From the IMG/VR virus record IMGVR_UViG_3300038557_000055, positions 1 to 60,193 of that record: a stretch of 60,193 nt of DNA, one strand, 5' to 3'. The DNA comes from a virus. The notes under the pieces are model-generated. The model had not been told where the DNA came from. It did not search any database and worked only from the letters and a program-made list of their open reading frames with translations. This document shows, piece after piece, positions 8,054 through 16,985 of this stretch. A program made the translations under genes and the position numbers. How positions within the stretch are numbered: the first letter of the stretch is position 1; the number at the start of each line of letters is the position of its first letter.

Positions 8054-8430
8054 TGGGTGCTGCGTTCGCTCTCGACGCTGTGACTTATAGCGACCTCGTC
8101 GATCACGAGGTTGCAAGGATCACGCACGATCTTGCGAAAAGTGATCAAGAGGTTGCGTTCGATCTGCTCATGCTGGTGATCGGCCGGCGCGGTATCGACG
8201 AGTACAAATCGAACATGCTCGATCGAGCGCACGACGCGCTCTTGAAGCTGAACGTCAATTGGACCCGTCGTAGGGTCGAAACGATCTTCCACAAACAGGC
8301 AAAGCGCATCGACCGGCGAGAAGTCGCCGAGATGGCCGCTGTCATCAAAAAGGCAAGGGCGAACCATGCGGCCTACCGAGAAGAAACCGCCCGTATTGCT
8401 GCGTTGGTTGACCGTCCAAAGGCGGATTGA
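8053..8430 (+). CDS. Hypothetical early protein
   Basis: A 125-residue, almost wholly helical protein that starts in a TGATG overlap with the Cro-like gene. The middle (NWTRRRVETIFHKQAKRIDR) is basic and could contact nucleic acid, but I recognise no family. Probably an early gene expressed together with Cro. Confidence 0.7.
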   Translation: MGAAFALDAVTYSDLVDHEVARITHDLAKSDQEVAFDLLMLVIGRRGIDEYKSNMLDRAHDALLKLNVNWTRRRVETIFHKQAKRIDRREVAEMAAVIKKARANHAAYREETARIAALVDRPKAD

Positions 8431-8500
8431 GCTCGCAGAATTGCTCCGAAATTGGGCGGCCGATGTTGCCGAATGGATCGCCCCGGAAATCACGCAGTAA
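8366..8500 (+). CDS. Possible small basic protein
   Basis: A 44-residue frame (MRPTEKKPPVLLRWLTVQRR at the start, WIAPEITQ at the end) that overlaps the preceding gene by 65 bases in another frame and fills most of the gap before the next ribosome site. The basic start and amphipathic helix look protein-like, and AAGGGCGAACC precedes the ATG. The large overlap keeps confidence low. Confidence 0.4.
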   Translation: MRPTEKKPPVLLRWLTVQRRIELAELLRNWAADVAEWIAPEITQ

Positions 8501-8520
8501 GGCCGGAAGGAGGCCATCCA

Positions 8521-9173
8521 TGGCGAAGAAGCCAAAAGCAAGTACCGGTAAGGGGTTCGATCCTTACACCCCACGCGACCCGCGGAAGGAGAAGGAGGCG
8601 GAGGGTACCGCGCCGCCAAAGACCAATGTGGCGGAAGATGCGGTCAAGGCGGTGAACCTCGCCAAGATCAAGGACGCCAACGAGGCGCTGCAGGTGGCAA
8701 AGAACAACCACCAGTCGGTGATCAAGCATGCCGAAGCCAAGGGCATCCATCTCGCCGCCGCCAAGGAAGCGTTGAAGATCAAGAAGTCCGGCAAGATCGA
8801 GACCGTCGTCTCCAAGCTGTCGGCCACCTTGGAATATCTCTTCATCCTCGGGGTGCCGCTGGACAAGAAGCAGCTCGAGCTGTTCCGCGTCGAAGATCCC
8901 CGCGCTCCATTGGTCGAGCGAGCCAAGCAACACGGCAGGCTCACTGGCATCCTCGGAGGTGGAACAAGCGAGTGTCCGCACGATCTGAGCACTGCTGCAG
9001 GTCAAGCCTGGATGCAAGGTTTCCATGGCGGGATCGAGGAGCGGAAGCTCGTACTCGACCTCGAGCCGAAGGACAGCACCGACGATCTGATCAAGAGCGG
9101 CGATGAAGTCGACGATCCCGATGACGAAGAGGTCGACGAAGACGCCGACGAGAAGGAAACCGAAGACGCATAA
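8521..9173 (+). CDS. Helical early protein with RMF-like motif
   Basis: A 217-residue protein starting MAKKPKASTG. GGAAGGAGG six bases upstream decides the start; an in-frame extension to 8427 has no ribosome site. The core is helical and lysine/alanine-rich. Residues 160-185 read CPHDLSTAAGQAWMQGFHGG, close to the CPY...A..WL.GW.. pattern of ribosome-modulation-factor-like phage proteins. The tail is strongly acidic. Function unknown; a role in nucleic acid or ribosome binding is only suggested. Confidence 0.7.
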
Positions 9174-9282
9174 CAGCGTCCGGCTCAGCGACCGCGACTG
9201 ATTTCGCGGGAGGCCAAGTGGCCATCCTCCCACAAATTGGCGGCGCGAATGCCGCCCTCTTTCTCGCCAGCGAGAGCCGGAC

Positions 9283-9381
9283 ATGCACCGTCATATCCAA
9301 ATTCGATACGCCATGGCCGCAGGGCTGCTGATCGGCGCCGTCTACCTCGCCTTTGTGGCCTACGCGATGGGTGGCCACTGA
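9283..9381 (+). CDS. Small single-span membrane protein
   Basis: A 32-residue protein (MHRHIQIRYAMAAGLLIGAV at the start) with one hydrophobic span followed by MGGH. Its TGA overlaps the ATG of the methylase gene (TGATG, 9379-9383), matching the coupling used by other genes in this operon; that overlap is the main support. No function is known. Confidence 0.55.
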   Translation: MHRHIQIRYAMAAGLLIGAVYLAFVAYAMGGH

Positions 9382-10574
9382 TGGCGATCAATTTCAAAAA
9401 CAAGCCGACAAAGCTGCAGAAGCAAGTCGCGATCTTTCAATCCAGCGCCAGGGCCGAAGTCACAACGGGGCCAGTGGCGAAACTCCCCGGCATGATCCGC
9501 GAGGCTGCCAAGAAGTTGCAGTCAGCGGTGTCGGCAGCCGAAGTGCTCGAAGCCAAGGCTATCGCTTCGGCCACGTATACGGCGGCACAGGCGGCTGCCA
9601 GGTTGGAGACGGCCCGCGGGGCCCACGACAAGGTCGTAGCGGAGGCGCACCGGGCTCAAGCCAGCGCACTCATGATCGAAGCCGAGGCCAAGACCCGGTT
9701 GGCCGACGAGTATGATGCTGCTCAGGCGCGCGGCGAGGTCGGCAAGAAGGGCCAACGCACCGATCTCCTGCCGGAAGACAAGAAGGTGCCGACGGCGGAA
9801 CAGGCCGGCCTTAGCCGTCGCGAGGTCATGGAGTTCCGAGAGACCCGTGATCTGCAGGCGAGCAGCCCCACCGCAATGACCGACGCCCTGAGCAAGATGC
9901 TCAAGGATGGTGACGAGCCGACCCGGGCCGCGTTGAAGCGGGAGCTGGCGCCAATCATCAAGGAAATCCGCGCCGAGAAGCAGGAGCAGAAGAAGGCCAA
10001 GCGGGTCGAGCGCGAGGTCATCCTGGCCGAGAAGATCATGGCGCTGCCGGATCAGAAATTCGGTGTGATCCTCGCCGATCCGGAATGGGAGTTCGAAACC
10101 TACTCGGTCGAGACCGGGATGGATCGGGCCGCGGCCAACCACTACCCGACGTCTCCGACGGAGGAAATCGGCAAGCGAGACGTGCCGAGCATCGCGGCCA
10201 AAGATTGCGTGCTGTTCCTCTGGGCCACGGCTCCCGGTCTGCTCGATGCCCTTGAGGTGATGAAGGAATGGGGCTTCACCTACAAGAGCCAGTTCGTCTG
10301 GGTGAAGGACAAGATCGGAACCGGCTACTGGAACCGCAACCGTCACGAGCTGCTGCTGGTAGGGACGAAGGGCGACATCCCAGCCCCCGCGATGGGCGAG
10401 CAATGGGAAAGCGTTATCGAAGCACCTGTCGGCGAGCACTCGGCCAAGCCTGAGAAGTCGCTTGACCTGATCGAAGCCTACTACCCCAACATCCCGAAGA
10501 TCGAACTCAACCGGCGAGGCCCGGCTCGAAAGGGCTGGACTGCTTGGGGCAATGAAGCAGGGGAGGCCGCGTAA
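9381..10574 (+). CDS. MT-A70 family DNA adenine methyltransferase
   Basis: A 397-residue protein starting MAINFKNKPT. A longer in-frame start at 9237 has no ribosome site. Residues 35-190 are helical and Ala/Lys-rich, like the ParB-related N-terminal region of rhizobial MT-A70 proteins. Residues 225-395 are the methyltransferase: catalytic motif LADPEWEF (DPEW for the usual DPPW), then NHYPTSPTEEI, LFLWAT and HELLLVG. It should place N6-methyladenine on phage DNA, perhaps against host restriction or to control expression. DPEW is a known variant in alphaproteobacterial phages, from memory. Confidence 0.85.
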   Translation: MAINFKNKPTKLQKQVAIFQSSARAEVTTGPVAKLPGMIREAAKKLQSAVSAAEVLEAKAIASATYTAAQAAARLETARGAHDKVVAEAHRAQASALMIEAEAKTRLADEYDAAQARGEVGKKGQRTDLLPEDKKVPTAEQAGLSRREVMEFRETRDLQASSPTAMTDALSKMLKDGDEPTRAALKRELAPIIKEIRAEKQEQKKAKRVEREVILAEKIMALPDQKFGVILADPEWEFETYSVETGMDRAAANHYPTSPTEEIGKRDVPSIAAKDCVLFLWATAPGLLDALEVMKEWGFTYKSQFVWVKDKIGTGYWNRNRHELLLVGTKGDIPAPAMGEQWESVIEAPVGEHSAKPEKSLDLIEAYYPNIPKIELNRRGPARKGWTAWGNEAGEAA

Positions 10575-11264
10575 ATGCCTGCCTATCGAAGCCCCGCCGA
10601 GACCGAGATCAGGAGTGCGGTGGTCGATCGCATCCGGAAGTATCGACCCAACGCCAGGATCATCCACGAGATCAATGTCAGCACCTACGGGCCGAACCGC
10701 ATTGACCTGATCGCGGTGGACACTGCTGAGATCGTAGCCGTCGAGATCAAGAGCGCGAAGGATAAACTCGATCGCCTGCCAGCTCAGATCGCGGCGATGA
10801 GAGGCGTAGCGCACCACGTCATTGCTGCCATCCACGAAAAATTCCTGGTCGAACAAGTGACGCACGTAGACGCCCGGCACTATGGGCGCGAGGGTCGGTT
10901 CTACCTGCGTACGTTGCCGGACAAGTGGGATTACGCCGTCGAGGCATGGGTCTATCCGGAAGTCCGGAGATGCCTGGAACCAGCCTGGCAGCACGACAGC
11001 CTCGCAAAATGGCAGTTCCCGCAAGCAAAACCGGAAACACCTTTGCCGGCGGCGGCCATCGACATGCTGTGGCGAGACGAGCTGCATGCGCTGTGCAACG
11101 CGCTCAGGGTTTCGGCGACTGCCAGGACCAACATGACCGACATGGTCAGGTCGCTGCGCTGGCACTGCACTGGCAAGGAGTTAACACGTGGCATTTGCGC
11201 AATGCTTCGCTCCCGCAAGTGCGTCGAGGCGGATCCCGAAGTTCACGGGAGGATCGCCGCATGA
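10575..11264 (+). CDS. PD-(D/E)XK nuclease-like protein
   Basis: A 229-residue protein. The N-terminal 90 residues contain SPAETEIRSAVVDRI, NRIDLIAVDTAEIVAVEIKS and a following helix with DKLDRL. This is a PD-(D/E)XK core of the MmcB/VRR-NUC kind (E, D and E-x-K). The C-terminal half is of unknown fold. It sits between the methylase and a small winged-helix-like gene in the replication operon. It may cut branched or unmodified DNA; the substrate cannot be told from sequence. Confidence 0.7.
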   Translation: MPAYRSPAETEIRSAVVDRIRKYRPNARIIHEINVSTYGPNRIDLIAVDTAEIVAVEIKSAKDKLDRLPAQIAAMRGVAHHVIAAIHEKFLVEQVTHVDARHYGREGRFYLRTLPDKWDYAVEAWVYPEVRRCLEPAWQHDSLAKWQFPQAKPETPLPAAAIDMLWRDELHALCNALRVSATARTNMTDMVRSLRWHCTGKELTRGICAMLRSRKCVEADPEVHGRIAA

Positions 11265-11536
11265 GAGCCGCGATAACTCCCGAGCAGATCCTCGCCGGCA
11301 TCACTGGCAGCGACCATGCCGCACTGATCTTGAGACGGATTTGCGCCTCCAATCCAAGGCCGGTCACCCGAAAAGTTCTCATGGAGGGTGCTGGCATCTC
11401 GGTCGAACGAGAGGGGCCGAGATCGGCCTACGCCGCATTCTACTGGTACGTCGAGCGGGTGAACGACGAACTCCGGCGTCTCGGCTGGCGTGTCGCGGAC
11501 CATGGCGGCGACCATTTCTTCCTGATGCGAAACTGA
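11261..11536 (+). CDS. Small winged-helix-like protein
   Basis: A 91-residue protein with an ATGA overlap at its start. The C-terminal part (YWYVERVNDELRRLGWRVAD then DHFFLMRN) resembles the last helix and wing of winged-helix domains common in small rhizobial phage proteins. It probably binds DNA; no partner is evident. Confidence 0.65.
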   Translation: MRAAITPEQILAGITGSDHAALILRRICASNPRPVTRKVLMEGAGISVEREGPRSAYAAFYWYVERVNDELRRLGWRVADHGGDHFFLMRN

Positions 11537-11548
11537 TGGGGCGGCACA

Positions 11549-12139
11549 ATGACCGACATGCCAGCACCGATGTCCTATCTCACTATGGATCCCGGTCGAA
11601 AGATGGGGTGGGCGCACTGTCTCGCCGGTGGCGAAGAGCTTCGATACGGCACTTGGAAATTCGCCCAAGAATTGCCGGGCGCTGCATACTCGGCTTTCCT
11701 GGCCAATCTGAAGAGCAAGATGGACATCCTGCCCGATGTCCAGATCGGCCTAGAGCTGATGACGATCGTCGGCCACGAGGACGCCAAGGGCCGGACTAAC
11801 ATCGACGCTCAACAGGTCGAGTTCTCGGCCGGCTGGCCAACTCACGCCAAGACGCTTTGCTTCCGGATGGATCGTCGACCGCCGGAGATGATCGCCATCT
11901 CGGCCTGGAGATCGAAGACCCACGGAAAGACTCGAGCACCCGACCACATCCAGAAGGGGGCGGACAAGCGGAAGTGGCTGAAGCAGAAGGCGATCGACTA
12001 CTGCCACGCTCAGGGATGGAGCCCATCCAACGATGAAGAGGCCGAATCTCTCTGCATGCTCGTCTACATGCGCATGCTCTTCGAGCCAGGATTCGCTTTC
12101 GAGCGTGGCTACGCCTTCAAGCAAGAGGCGTTGCTCTGA
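11549..12139 (+). CDS. RuvC-like Holliday junction resolvase
   Basis: A 196-residue protein of the RNase H fold. The first catalytic acid lies in LTMDPGRKMGWA near residue 14, the second in IGLELM near 71, and the C-terminal pair in SNDEEAESLCML near 165. A basic stretch (WRSKTHGKTRAPDH) separates them. The spacing fits phage RuvC-like resolvases, which cut four-way junctions in replicated concatemers. Its stop overlaps the primase start as TGATG. Confidence 0.8.
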   Translation: MTDMPAPMSYLTMDPGRKMGWAHCLAGGEELRYGTWKFAQELPGAAYSAFLANLKSKMDILPDVQIGLELMTIVGHEDAKGRTNIDAQQVEFSAGWPTHAKTLCFRMDRRPPEMIAISAWRSKTHGKTRAPDHIQKGADKRKWLKQKAIDYCHAQGWSPSNDEEAESLCMLVYMRMLFEPGFAFERGYAFKQEALL

Positions 12140-13248
12140 TGCGCTTTACCGACGACTTTCTCAACGACCTTCGCGACCGGATCACGATCTCCGATGTCAT
12201 CGGGTCGCGGGTGACGTGGGACAACAAGAAGACCAAGCGGGCGCGCGGGGACTGGTGGGCATGCTGCCCGATGCACGGGGAAAGTAGCCCGTCGTTCCAT
12301 TGCGAAGATAAGAAGGGCCGCTATCACTGCTTCGGTTGCGGCGCTTCCGGTGATCACTTCCGGTTCTTTATGGATTTGGACGGGGTCAGTTTCCCTCGCG
12401 CTGTGGAGCTGGTTGCGGACCTTGCCGGCGTAAGTCTCCCAACCCAGCGAGAAGAAACACCCCAAGAGCGGGCCGAGCGCGAACGGCGCCAGCAGCTACG
12501 GGAACAGCGCAAGGCCGATCAGGATCGGCAAGCCGAACGGGACGCCGAGCGCAAGGCGGACACGGTCAAGGATATCTGGTCACAGGGCAAGCCGATCGCT
12601 GGAACGCTGGCCGAGGCATATCTGCTCAGCCGCGGGCTGCCTAGGATGGAATGGCCAGCGAGCCTCCGGTTTCATCCCCGCGTTCGATACACGCTCGATA
12701 GCCCCTTCGATTTCAACTGCCGGTATTTCCCAGCTCTGATCTGCGGTGTTCAAGCCTCGAACCGCAAGCTCATGGCTATCTGGCAAATCTTCCTCGATCC
12801 GGCCGGCGGCAAGGCGAGGGTCAGACCCGGAGAGTCGGCCAAACTCGGGTTTGGTCCGGCAGCTGGAGGGGCTGTTCGCCTCGGCCCAGCAGCTGAAGAG
12901 ATCGACACCTGCGAGGGTGTCGAGACGGGCTTCGGTGTTGGCAATCTCAATGGTTGGAAGCGTCCCGTCTGGCCGCTGCTGTCCACGTCCGGAATGATCG
13001 GGTTCATCCCTCCACCCGGCGTCAAGCGCATCCACAATTGGTCGGATGGCGATCGCCACCGCTTCACACCGACGGGCTCCGTCATGGGGCCGCCTGGTCG
13101 AGAAGCTGCCAAGAAGCTGAAGACCAACATGGCTCGGCTCGGCATCGAGGTCATCAATCACGAACCACCAGAAGGGTCCGACTGGTTGGATGTCTGGAAT
13201 TCACTGCGAGAAGAAAATGAGCGGCAACGGTCAGTCCAATATCTCTAA
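12139..13248 (+). CDS. DnaG-like primase with CHC2 zinc finger and Toprim
   Basis: A 369-residue protein. Residues 15-75 hold the CHC2 zinc finger (ACCPMHGESSPSFHC and YHCFGCGASGD). A charged linker is followed by a Toprim-like region with CEGVETGFG and, further on, HNWSDGDRH supplying the acidic residues. It should make RNA primers for the phage fork with the DnaB-like helicase encoded next. It is shorter than bacterial DnaG, as usual for phage forms. The last 32 bases overlap the helicase gene. Confidence 0.9.
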   Translation: MRFTDDFLNDLRDRITISDVIGSRVTWDNKKTKRARGDWWACCPMHGESSPSFHCEDKKGRYHCFGCGASGDHFRFFMDLDGVSFPRAVELVADLAGVSLPTQREETPQERAERERRQQLREQRKADQDRQAERDAERKADTVKDIWSQGKPIAGTLAEAYLLSRGLPRMEWPASLRFHPRVRYTLDSPFDFNCRYFPALICGVQASNRKLMAIWQIFLDPAGGKARVRPGESAKLGFGPAAGGAVRLGPAAEEIDTCEGVETGFGVGNLNGWKRPVWPLLSTSGMIGFIPPPGVKRIHNWSDGDRHRFTPTGSVMGPPGREAAKKLKTNMARLGIEVINHEPPEGSDWLDVWNSLREENERQRSVQYL

Positions 13249-14674
13249 CGTCCAGGCCGAGAAGGAAGTGCTTGGCGCGATCCTGCTCGCCGAAGCCAAC
13301 TTCTGGGAGGTCTCCGACATCCTCGAGCCGGCGTGCTTCAGCACGAAGGATCATCAAGCGATCTACCGCGCCATGTCCGACCTCGCCAAGGAGGATCGCT
13401 CTATCCGGACAACGGCAGTGGCAAACAGAGTAGGGGCCTTCACGGATGGTTCCGAGCCGACGCCGTACCTCTCGGCCCTGATCCATCTCGCCAAGCAGGC
13501 CAGCGCCGACGGAGCGATCCCGCTCGAGGAGTACGCCGATGATATCGCGCGGTCATTCTCGAAGCGCCAGATCAAGGCGCTGGCCGAGCGGATGGCGAAA
13601 GAGGCGGATAATCCCACCTCTGACCCTCTGGCGATCCTAGATGCCGCCCTGACCGATGCATCGGATCTCGTCCGATCCACCGACCGAGTGGTCGAGCGCA
13701 GCATCCCTCAAGTCGGTGCCGACGTGAAAAGCCTTCTGCAGGACGCCGTGACGAGCCAGGGCATAGGCATTGGCACGAGCTTGATCACCGTCGACGAGAT
13801 CATTGGAGGCCTGTTCCCAGGCGATTTCGTTCTCCTCGGTGGGGAACCCGGCGGCGGCAAGACATCCCTTGCGATGCAGATCGCGATGCATGTCAGCCAG
13901 AAGGAGCATGTTGGCTTCATCGAGCTGGAGATGGAGAACAGGATGCTCCTTCTTCGCGTAATCGCGGGACAGACGGGCATCTCGGTGCGCCAGATGATGG
14001 GGGGTGTGAACGACGACCAGCTCGAGAAGATATCGAACTCCATCCAGCAGCTCGGCAATCACAAGCTGTCGATGATCGCCAGCCACCGCATGTCGATTGC
14101 CCAGATCGAAGCGCGTGCCAGGTCGATGAAGCGCAAGAACAAGATGAAGCTGCTCATCATCGATCATCTCGGCTTGATCAAACGGCCCGGCAAGTACCGG
14201 ATCCAGAAGCACGAGAAGGACTTCGAAAACGCCGAGCAGTTGATGGAGCTCGGGAAAGCACTCGGTGTGCCAATCATCTGCCTGTGCCACCTCACAAAGG
14301 CGGGCCGACAGAAGGACGGCGACCCATCTCCTACGATGGAGGATTTCAGCGGCGGCGGTATGGAGCAGCACGCCGACCTGATGCTCTGCACCTTCAATCG
14401 TCACCAATGGCTGGAGAAGAACCCGCCGACAGCGGCCAAAGGCGCGGTCAAGCAGAAATGGGACGAGGACATCCTGATGAGCAAGAACCGGATCGAGCTC
14501 TACAAGCTCAAGGACCGCAAGGGACCGATGCGAGAGCGGGTGATCCTGCATTGGGACGGTCGGCGCACGCGGTTTCAAGACCTCGGCAGCGTTCAGACCG
14601 AACTCATCAAAGGTGGTGGCAACATTCCGCCTGCATTCGAAGGCTTCGACTTCGGAGGACTAGCCCATGCGTAA
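13217..14674 (+). CDS. dnaB: Replicative DNA helicase, DnaB family
   Basis: A 485-residue protein. ATG 13217 is preferred because GAGAAGAAA stands just before it; an in-frame ATG at 13190 has none. The N-terminal domain begins SNVQAEKEVLGAILL, the usual DnaB opening. The RecA-like motor has Walker A GGEPGGGKTSLA near residue 210, HMGFIELEME-like motif H1a, and Walker B LLIIDHLGLI. It unwinds DNA ahead of the phage fork and recruits the adjacent primase. No separate loader gene is recognised nearby. Confidence 0.92.
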   Translation: MSGNGQSNISNVQAEKEVLGAILLAEANFWEVSDILEPACFSTKDHQAIYRAMSDLAKEDRSIRTTAVANRVGAFTDGSEPTPYLSALIHLAKQASADGAIPLEEYADDIARSFSKRQIKALAERMAKEADNPTSDPLAILDAALTDASDLVRSTDRVVERSIPQVGADVKSLLQDAVTSQGIGIGTSLITVDEIIGGLFPGDFVLLGGEPGGGKTSLAMQIAMHVSQKEHVGFIELEMENRMLLLRVIAGQTGISVRQMMGGVNDDQLEKISNSIQQLGNHKLSMIASHRMSIAQIEARARSMKRKNKMKLLIIDHLGLIKRPGKYRIQKHEKDFENAEQLMELGKALGVPIICLCHLTKAGRQKDGDPSPTMEDFSGGGMEQHADLMLCTFNRHQWLEKNPPTAAKGAVKQKWDEDILMSKNRIELYKLKDRKGPMRERVILHWDGRRTRFQDLGSVQTELIKGGGNIPPAFEGFDFGGLAHA

Positions 14675-15029
14675 CGGCGAACCACTCCTGAGCACCATCA
14701 ATTTCGGCACCTATTACTGCATCATGTACCGGTGGTCTGAAGAGGAACCTTGGTACTTTCTCGCCACCAAAGGGAAGGGCCGGCGCATCTTTCCCTCCGC
14801 GACCGAAGCTGTTCAGGAGGCGAGGCGAATCCTGTGTCCCAAGCGCAAGGAGAAGCTGGTTGAAGAGCCGGCGGACCCCATGGGCCGCGAGGAATGGAAG
14901 AAGCAACGGGACGCCAGCCTCGTCGCCGAGAGGCACAAGGTGTTCGGGCAAGACACCCATCGACCGAAGATCATCTTCCAGAACGGCAAGGTTATTCCAG
15001 TCGAGATGAAGAGGAGGGCACGGGCATGA
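14667..15029 (+). CDS. Hypothetical protein
   Basis: A 120-residue protein overlapping the helicase gene by eight bases. The N-terminal part (GTYYCIMYRWSEEEPWYFLA) looks beta-rich; the rest is basic and helical. No family is recognised. Probably an accessory gene of the replication operon. Confidence 0.65.
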   Translation: MRNGEPLLSTINFGTYYCIMYRWSEEEPWYFLATKGKGRRIFPSATEAVQEARRILCPKRKEKLVEEPADPMGREEWKKQRDASLVAERHKVFGQDTHRPKIIFQNGKVIPVEMKRRARA

Positions 15030-15238
15030 GCGCGTGGTTCCGATATGAGCGCGATTTCGCGCAGCGGTTCTGCCCCGTTGTGATCTATGGCGATGAGCCA
15101 CGAATTCCGAGGGGCGAAGAGGACCGGTACACCAAGGCGGTGCCCGTCCCCGTCGACTGTCTCTCTGCCGACGGGTCTCCGATGTTCGGCCGGCTCCAGG
15201 CGATCTACCCGGCTCCTGCGCCCAAGGAGGAGTCGTGA
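15026..15238 (+). CDS. Small hypothetical protein
   Basis: A 70-residue protein (MSAWFRYERDFAQRFCPVVI at the start) with ATGA overlap with the gene before and TGATG overlap with the gene after. No domain is recognised. Confidence 0.6.
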   Translation: MSAWFRYERDFAQRFCPVVIYGDEPRIPRGEEDRYTKAVPVPVDCLSADGSPMFGRLQAIYPAPAPKEES

Positions 15239-15516
15239 TGCGCGGACGACCCAGGAAATATAGCGACAAGCAACGGTTTATCGTCTCGGTGCTGTGGTTG
15301 CATGGCATGTCGGAGCAGACCATTGCCGACGGAGTGTCGGGCTATGGCATTCGCCCCATGTCTCGCGCCGCCGTTGGTGGGCAGCTCAGCCAGACGCCAT
15401 TTCGGGGCAGGGACAAGATGCCGGTCGCGGTCCGCCAGCGCTTCCTTGATCAACTCAAATCGCACCGCCTCGACGGCGGAATCCTGCCGGATAACGTGTT
15501 CAAGGTGATGCCGTGA
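15238..15516 (+). CDS. Putative helix-turn-helix DNA-binding protein
   Basis: A 92-residue basic protein starting MRGRPRKYSD. GGAGGAG stands before a GTG/ATG pair (15235 and 15238). Residues 18-55 (LHGMSEQTIADGVSGYGIRP then SRAAVGGQL) have the spacing of a helix-turn-helix. The AT-hook-like RGRPRK at the N-terminus would add minor-groove contact. It may control late or replication genes; no target can be named. Confidence 0.6.
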   Translation: MRGRPRKYSDKQRFIVSVLWLHGMSEQTIADGVSGYGIRPMSRAAVGGQLSQTPFRGRDKMPVAVRQRFLDQLKSHRLDGGILPDNVFKVMP

Positions 15517-16466
15517 ACTTCGACGAAATCCTCCGAGCTCTCAGCCATCCCCGCCGGGCAACCAAGGACGTCTATCGTCTCGGTGATCCGGATTTCGATG
15601 CTAAGCGCGAGCGGTTTTATGAGAACTGCCGCTATGTGTTCAGCAGCGAACCGCCTCCGATCGTGTTGCCGCTGATCGCCTACTACGGGTTCGAGCGGGA
15701 CACGATGAAACGCCGGGCCGAATTCTATGCCAACTGTGCCCGGGTGTTCGGCTGGAAGGATTGGGAGCTCGACAAGCCGGAGTATCAACCCCACACCGGT
15801 GAGCCTGGTCGAGATGGTCGAGTCGAGCACCGGGAGAAATACGGCGAGGCAGCCAAGGCATCCTACTGGGATCACCACGCCGGTACGGTTGAGCTGTTCG
15901 AACGGAAATCCGACCTGCTCGATTCCATCATCGTGCTGCCGTACACCGACGAGAAGCGAGATCATGCCGCACGCGAGGGCAATACTCGCCGTCGCGTTGC
16001 TCGCATGGTGCGAGACCTGTTCGATGGCGAGATGGTCTCCTCGATGCAGTCCGCTGATCTGGCCGGCGTTCCGGGCGGCACATTCGCTGGCAAGGTGGCA
16101 TCTGATTTCGCACTAGACTGTCAGGCCAAGGTTCACCAGATGCGCAAGGACTTGCCCCCGAGATGCATGGCGATCCTTGAGGACGTGATCCGGCGCGAAG
16201 TCTTCGTCTGGGAGGTGATGACGAAGAACAAGGCTGGCGAACTCGGCCCCGATCGGAGGGCCACAAAGCGAATCCTACAGGAAATCCGAATGGCGCTAGA
16301 CTTTGCGGCTTGGTCGCTGGGCGCCTCGGTGCGGGGTAAAGAGGAGATCAGCAAGGCCGAGCTGTGCGAGCGGTGGCCGACGGCTGGCGAGTGGTTCTAT
16401 CAGTCGAAACTGAGGCCTGCCGTCCATTCTGGACGGGTGATCAGAAGGTCAGCCCGGTCATCTTGA
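15513..16466 (+). CDS. Hypothetical protein, last gene of the rightward replication operon
   Basis: A 317-residue protein with a GTG start overlapping the previous stop (GTGA). It is helical with many charged residues and no motif that I can assign. The final 26 bases overlap, tail to tail, the end of the leftward small-gene array, and no terminator is visible at this junction. Antisense interference between the two operons is therefore possible. Confidence 0.65.
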   Translation: MNFDEILRALSHPRRATKDVYRLGDPDFDAKRERFYENCRYVFSSEPPPIVLPLIAYYGFERDTMKRRAEFYANCARVFGWKDWELDKPEYQPHTGEPGRDGRVEHREKYGEAAKASYWDHHAGTVELFERKSDLLDSIIVLPYTDEKRDHAAREGNTRRRVARMVRDLFDGEMVSSMQSADLAGVPGGTFAGKVASDFALDCQAKVHQMRKDLPPRCMAILEDVIRREVFVWEVMTKNKAGELGPDRRATKRILQEIRMALDFAAWSLGASVRGKEEISKAELCERWPTAGEWFYQSKLRPAVHSGRVIRRSARSS

Positions 16467-16794
16467 AGAAGAGGGTTTCGATCCTGCCGGCTTTCCGGCC
16501 GCGGCTGATCTCGTGCATCATGAGCTGAAGCGTCTTGTCCCTATCGTGGATCTCGCGCCGGAGATCCTGATAGGTGAGGCTGTAAGCAACTGCCTTCGTG
16601 CCCTCGGCCACGTTCTTGGCCACTCCCTTCCAGTGATGCGCCGAAGCCTTCAGCACCTTGGCTTTGGCTTCATCAAAGGTGTCGCCGGCCAACATGCGCT
16701 CTTCGATCCGGTGTTTCATCGTGTTCACGATGGCGGTGATGTGTTGGACCTGCCAACGCTGCAGGCCAAGCGAGTTACCTTTCCAGCCACTCAT
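16441..16794 (-). CDS. Hypothetical protein, last gene of the leftward array
   Basis: A 117-residue basic helical protein (MSGWKGNSLGLQRWQVQHIT at the start). It starts in an ATGA overlap with the preceding gene and converges on the replication operon. No family is recognised. Confidence 0.65.
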   Translation of the reverse strand: MSGWKGNSLGLQRWQVQHITAIVNTMKHRIEERMLAGDTFDEAKAKVLKASAHHWKGVAKNVAEGTKAVAYSLTYQDLRREIHDRDKTLQLMMHEISRGRKAGRIETLFFKMTGLTF

Positions 16795-16985
16795 GCTCGA
16801 CCCTCTTGACGCTTGACCTCGTCTGTCAACGAGGCGATAGCCCGCGAAACATCACCATGCAGCTTTTGCCAGAGCGCTCGCTCTACATCCGAGTAGGGAT
16901 TCGCGGCAAAGCTATCAACAAGCGATCGAACAATATGGAAGCGCTCCAAAACCACCCACTTGTTTGGCAGAAGCTTGTCGGTCAC
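16791..16985 (-). CDS. Small hypothetical protein, GTG start
   Basis: A 64-residue protein starting with GTG 16985 in a GTGA overlap. AAGGAGG seven bases upstream decides this start against longer in-frame alternatives that lie inside the neighbour. The protein is charged and helical; function unknown. Confidence 0.65.
   Translation of the reverse strand: MTDKLLPNKWVVLERFHIVRSLVDSFAANPYSDVERALWQKLHGDVSRAIASLTDEVKRQEGRA

Noticed and set aside
9522-11165. 547-codon open frame on the minus strand
   Set aside because: It lies wholly opposite the methylase and nuclease-like genes, whose proteins are recognisable; high GC in the sense codons leaves the antisense frame without stops.
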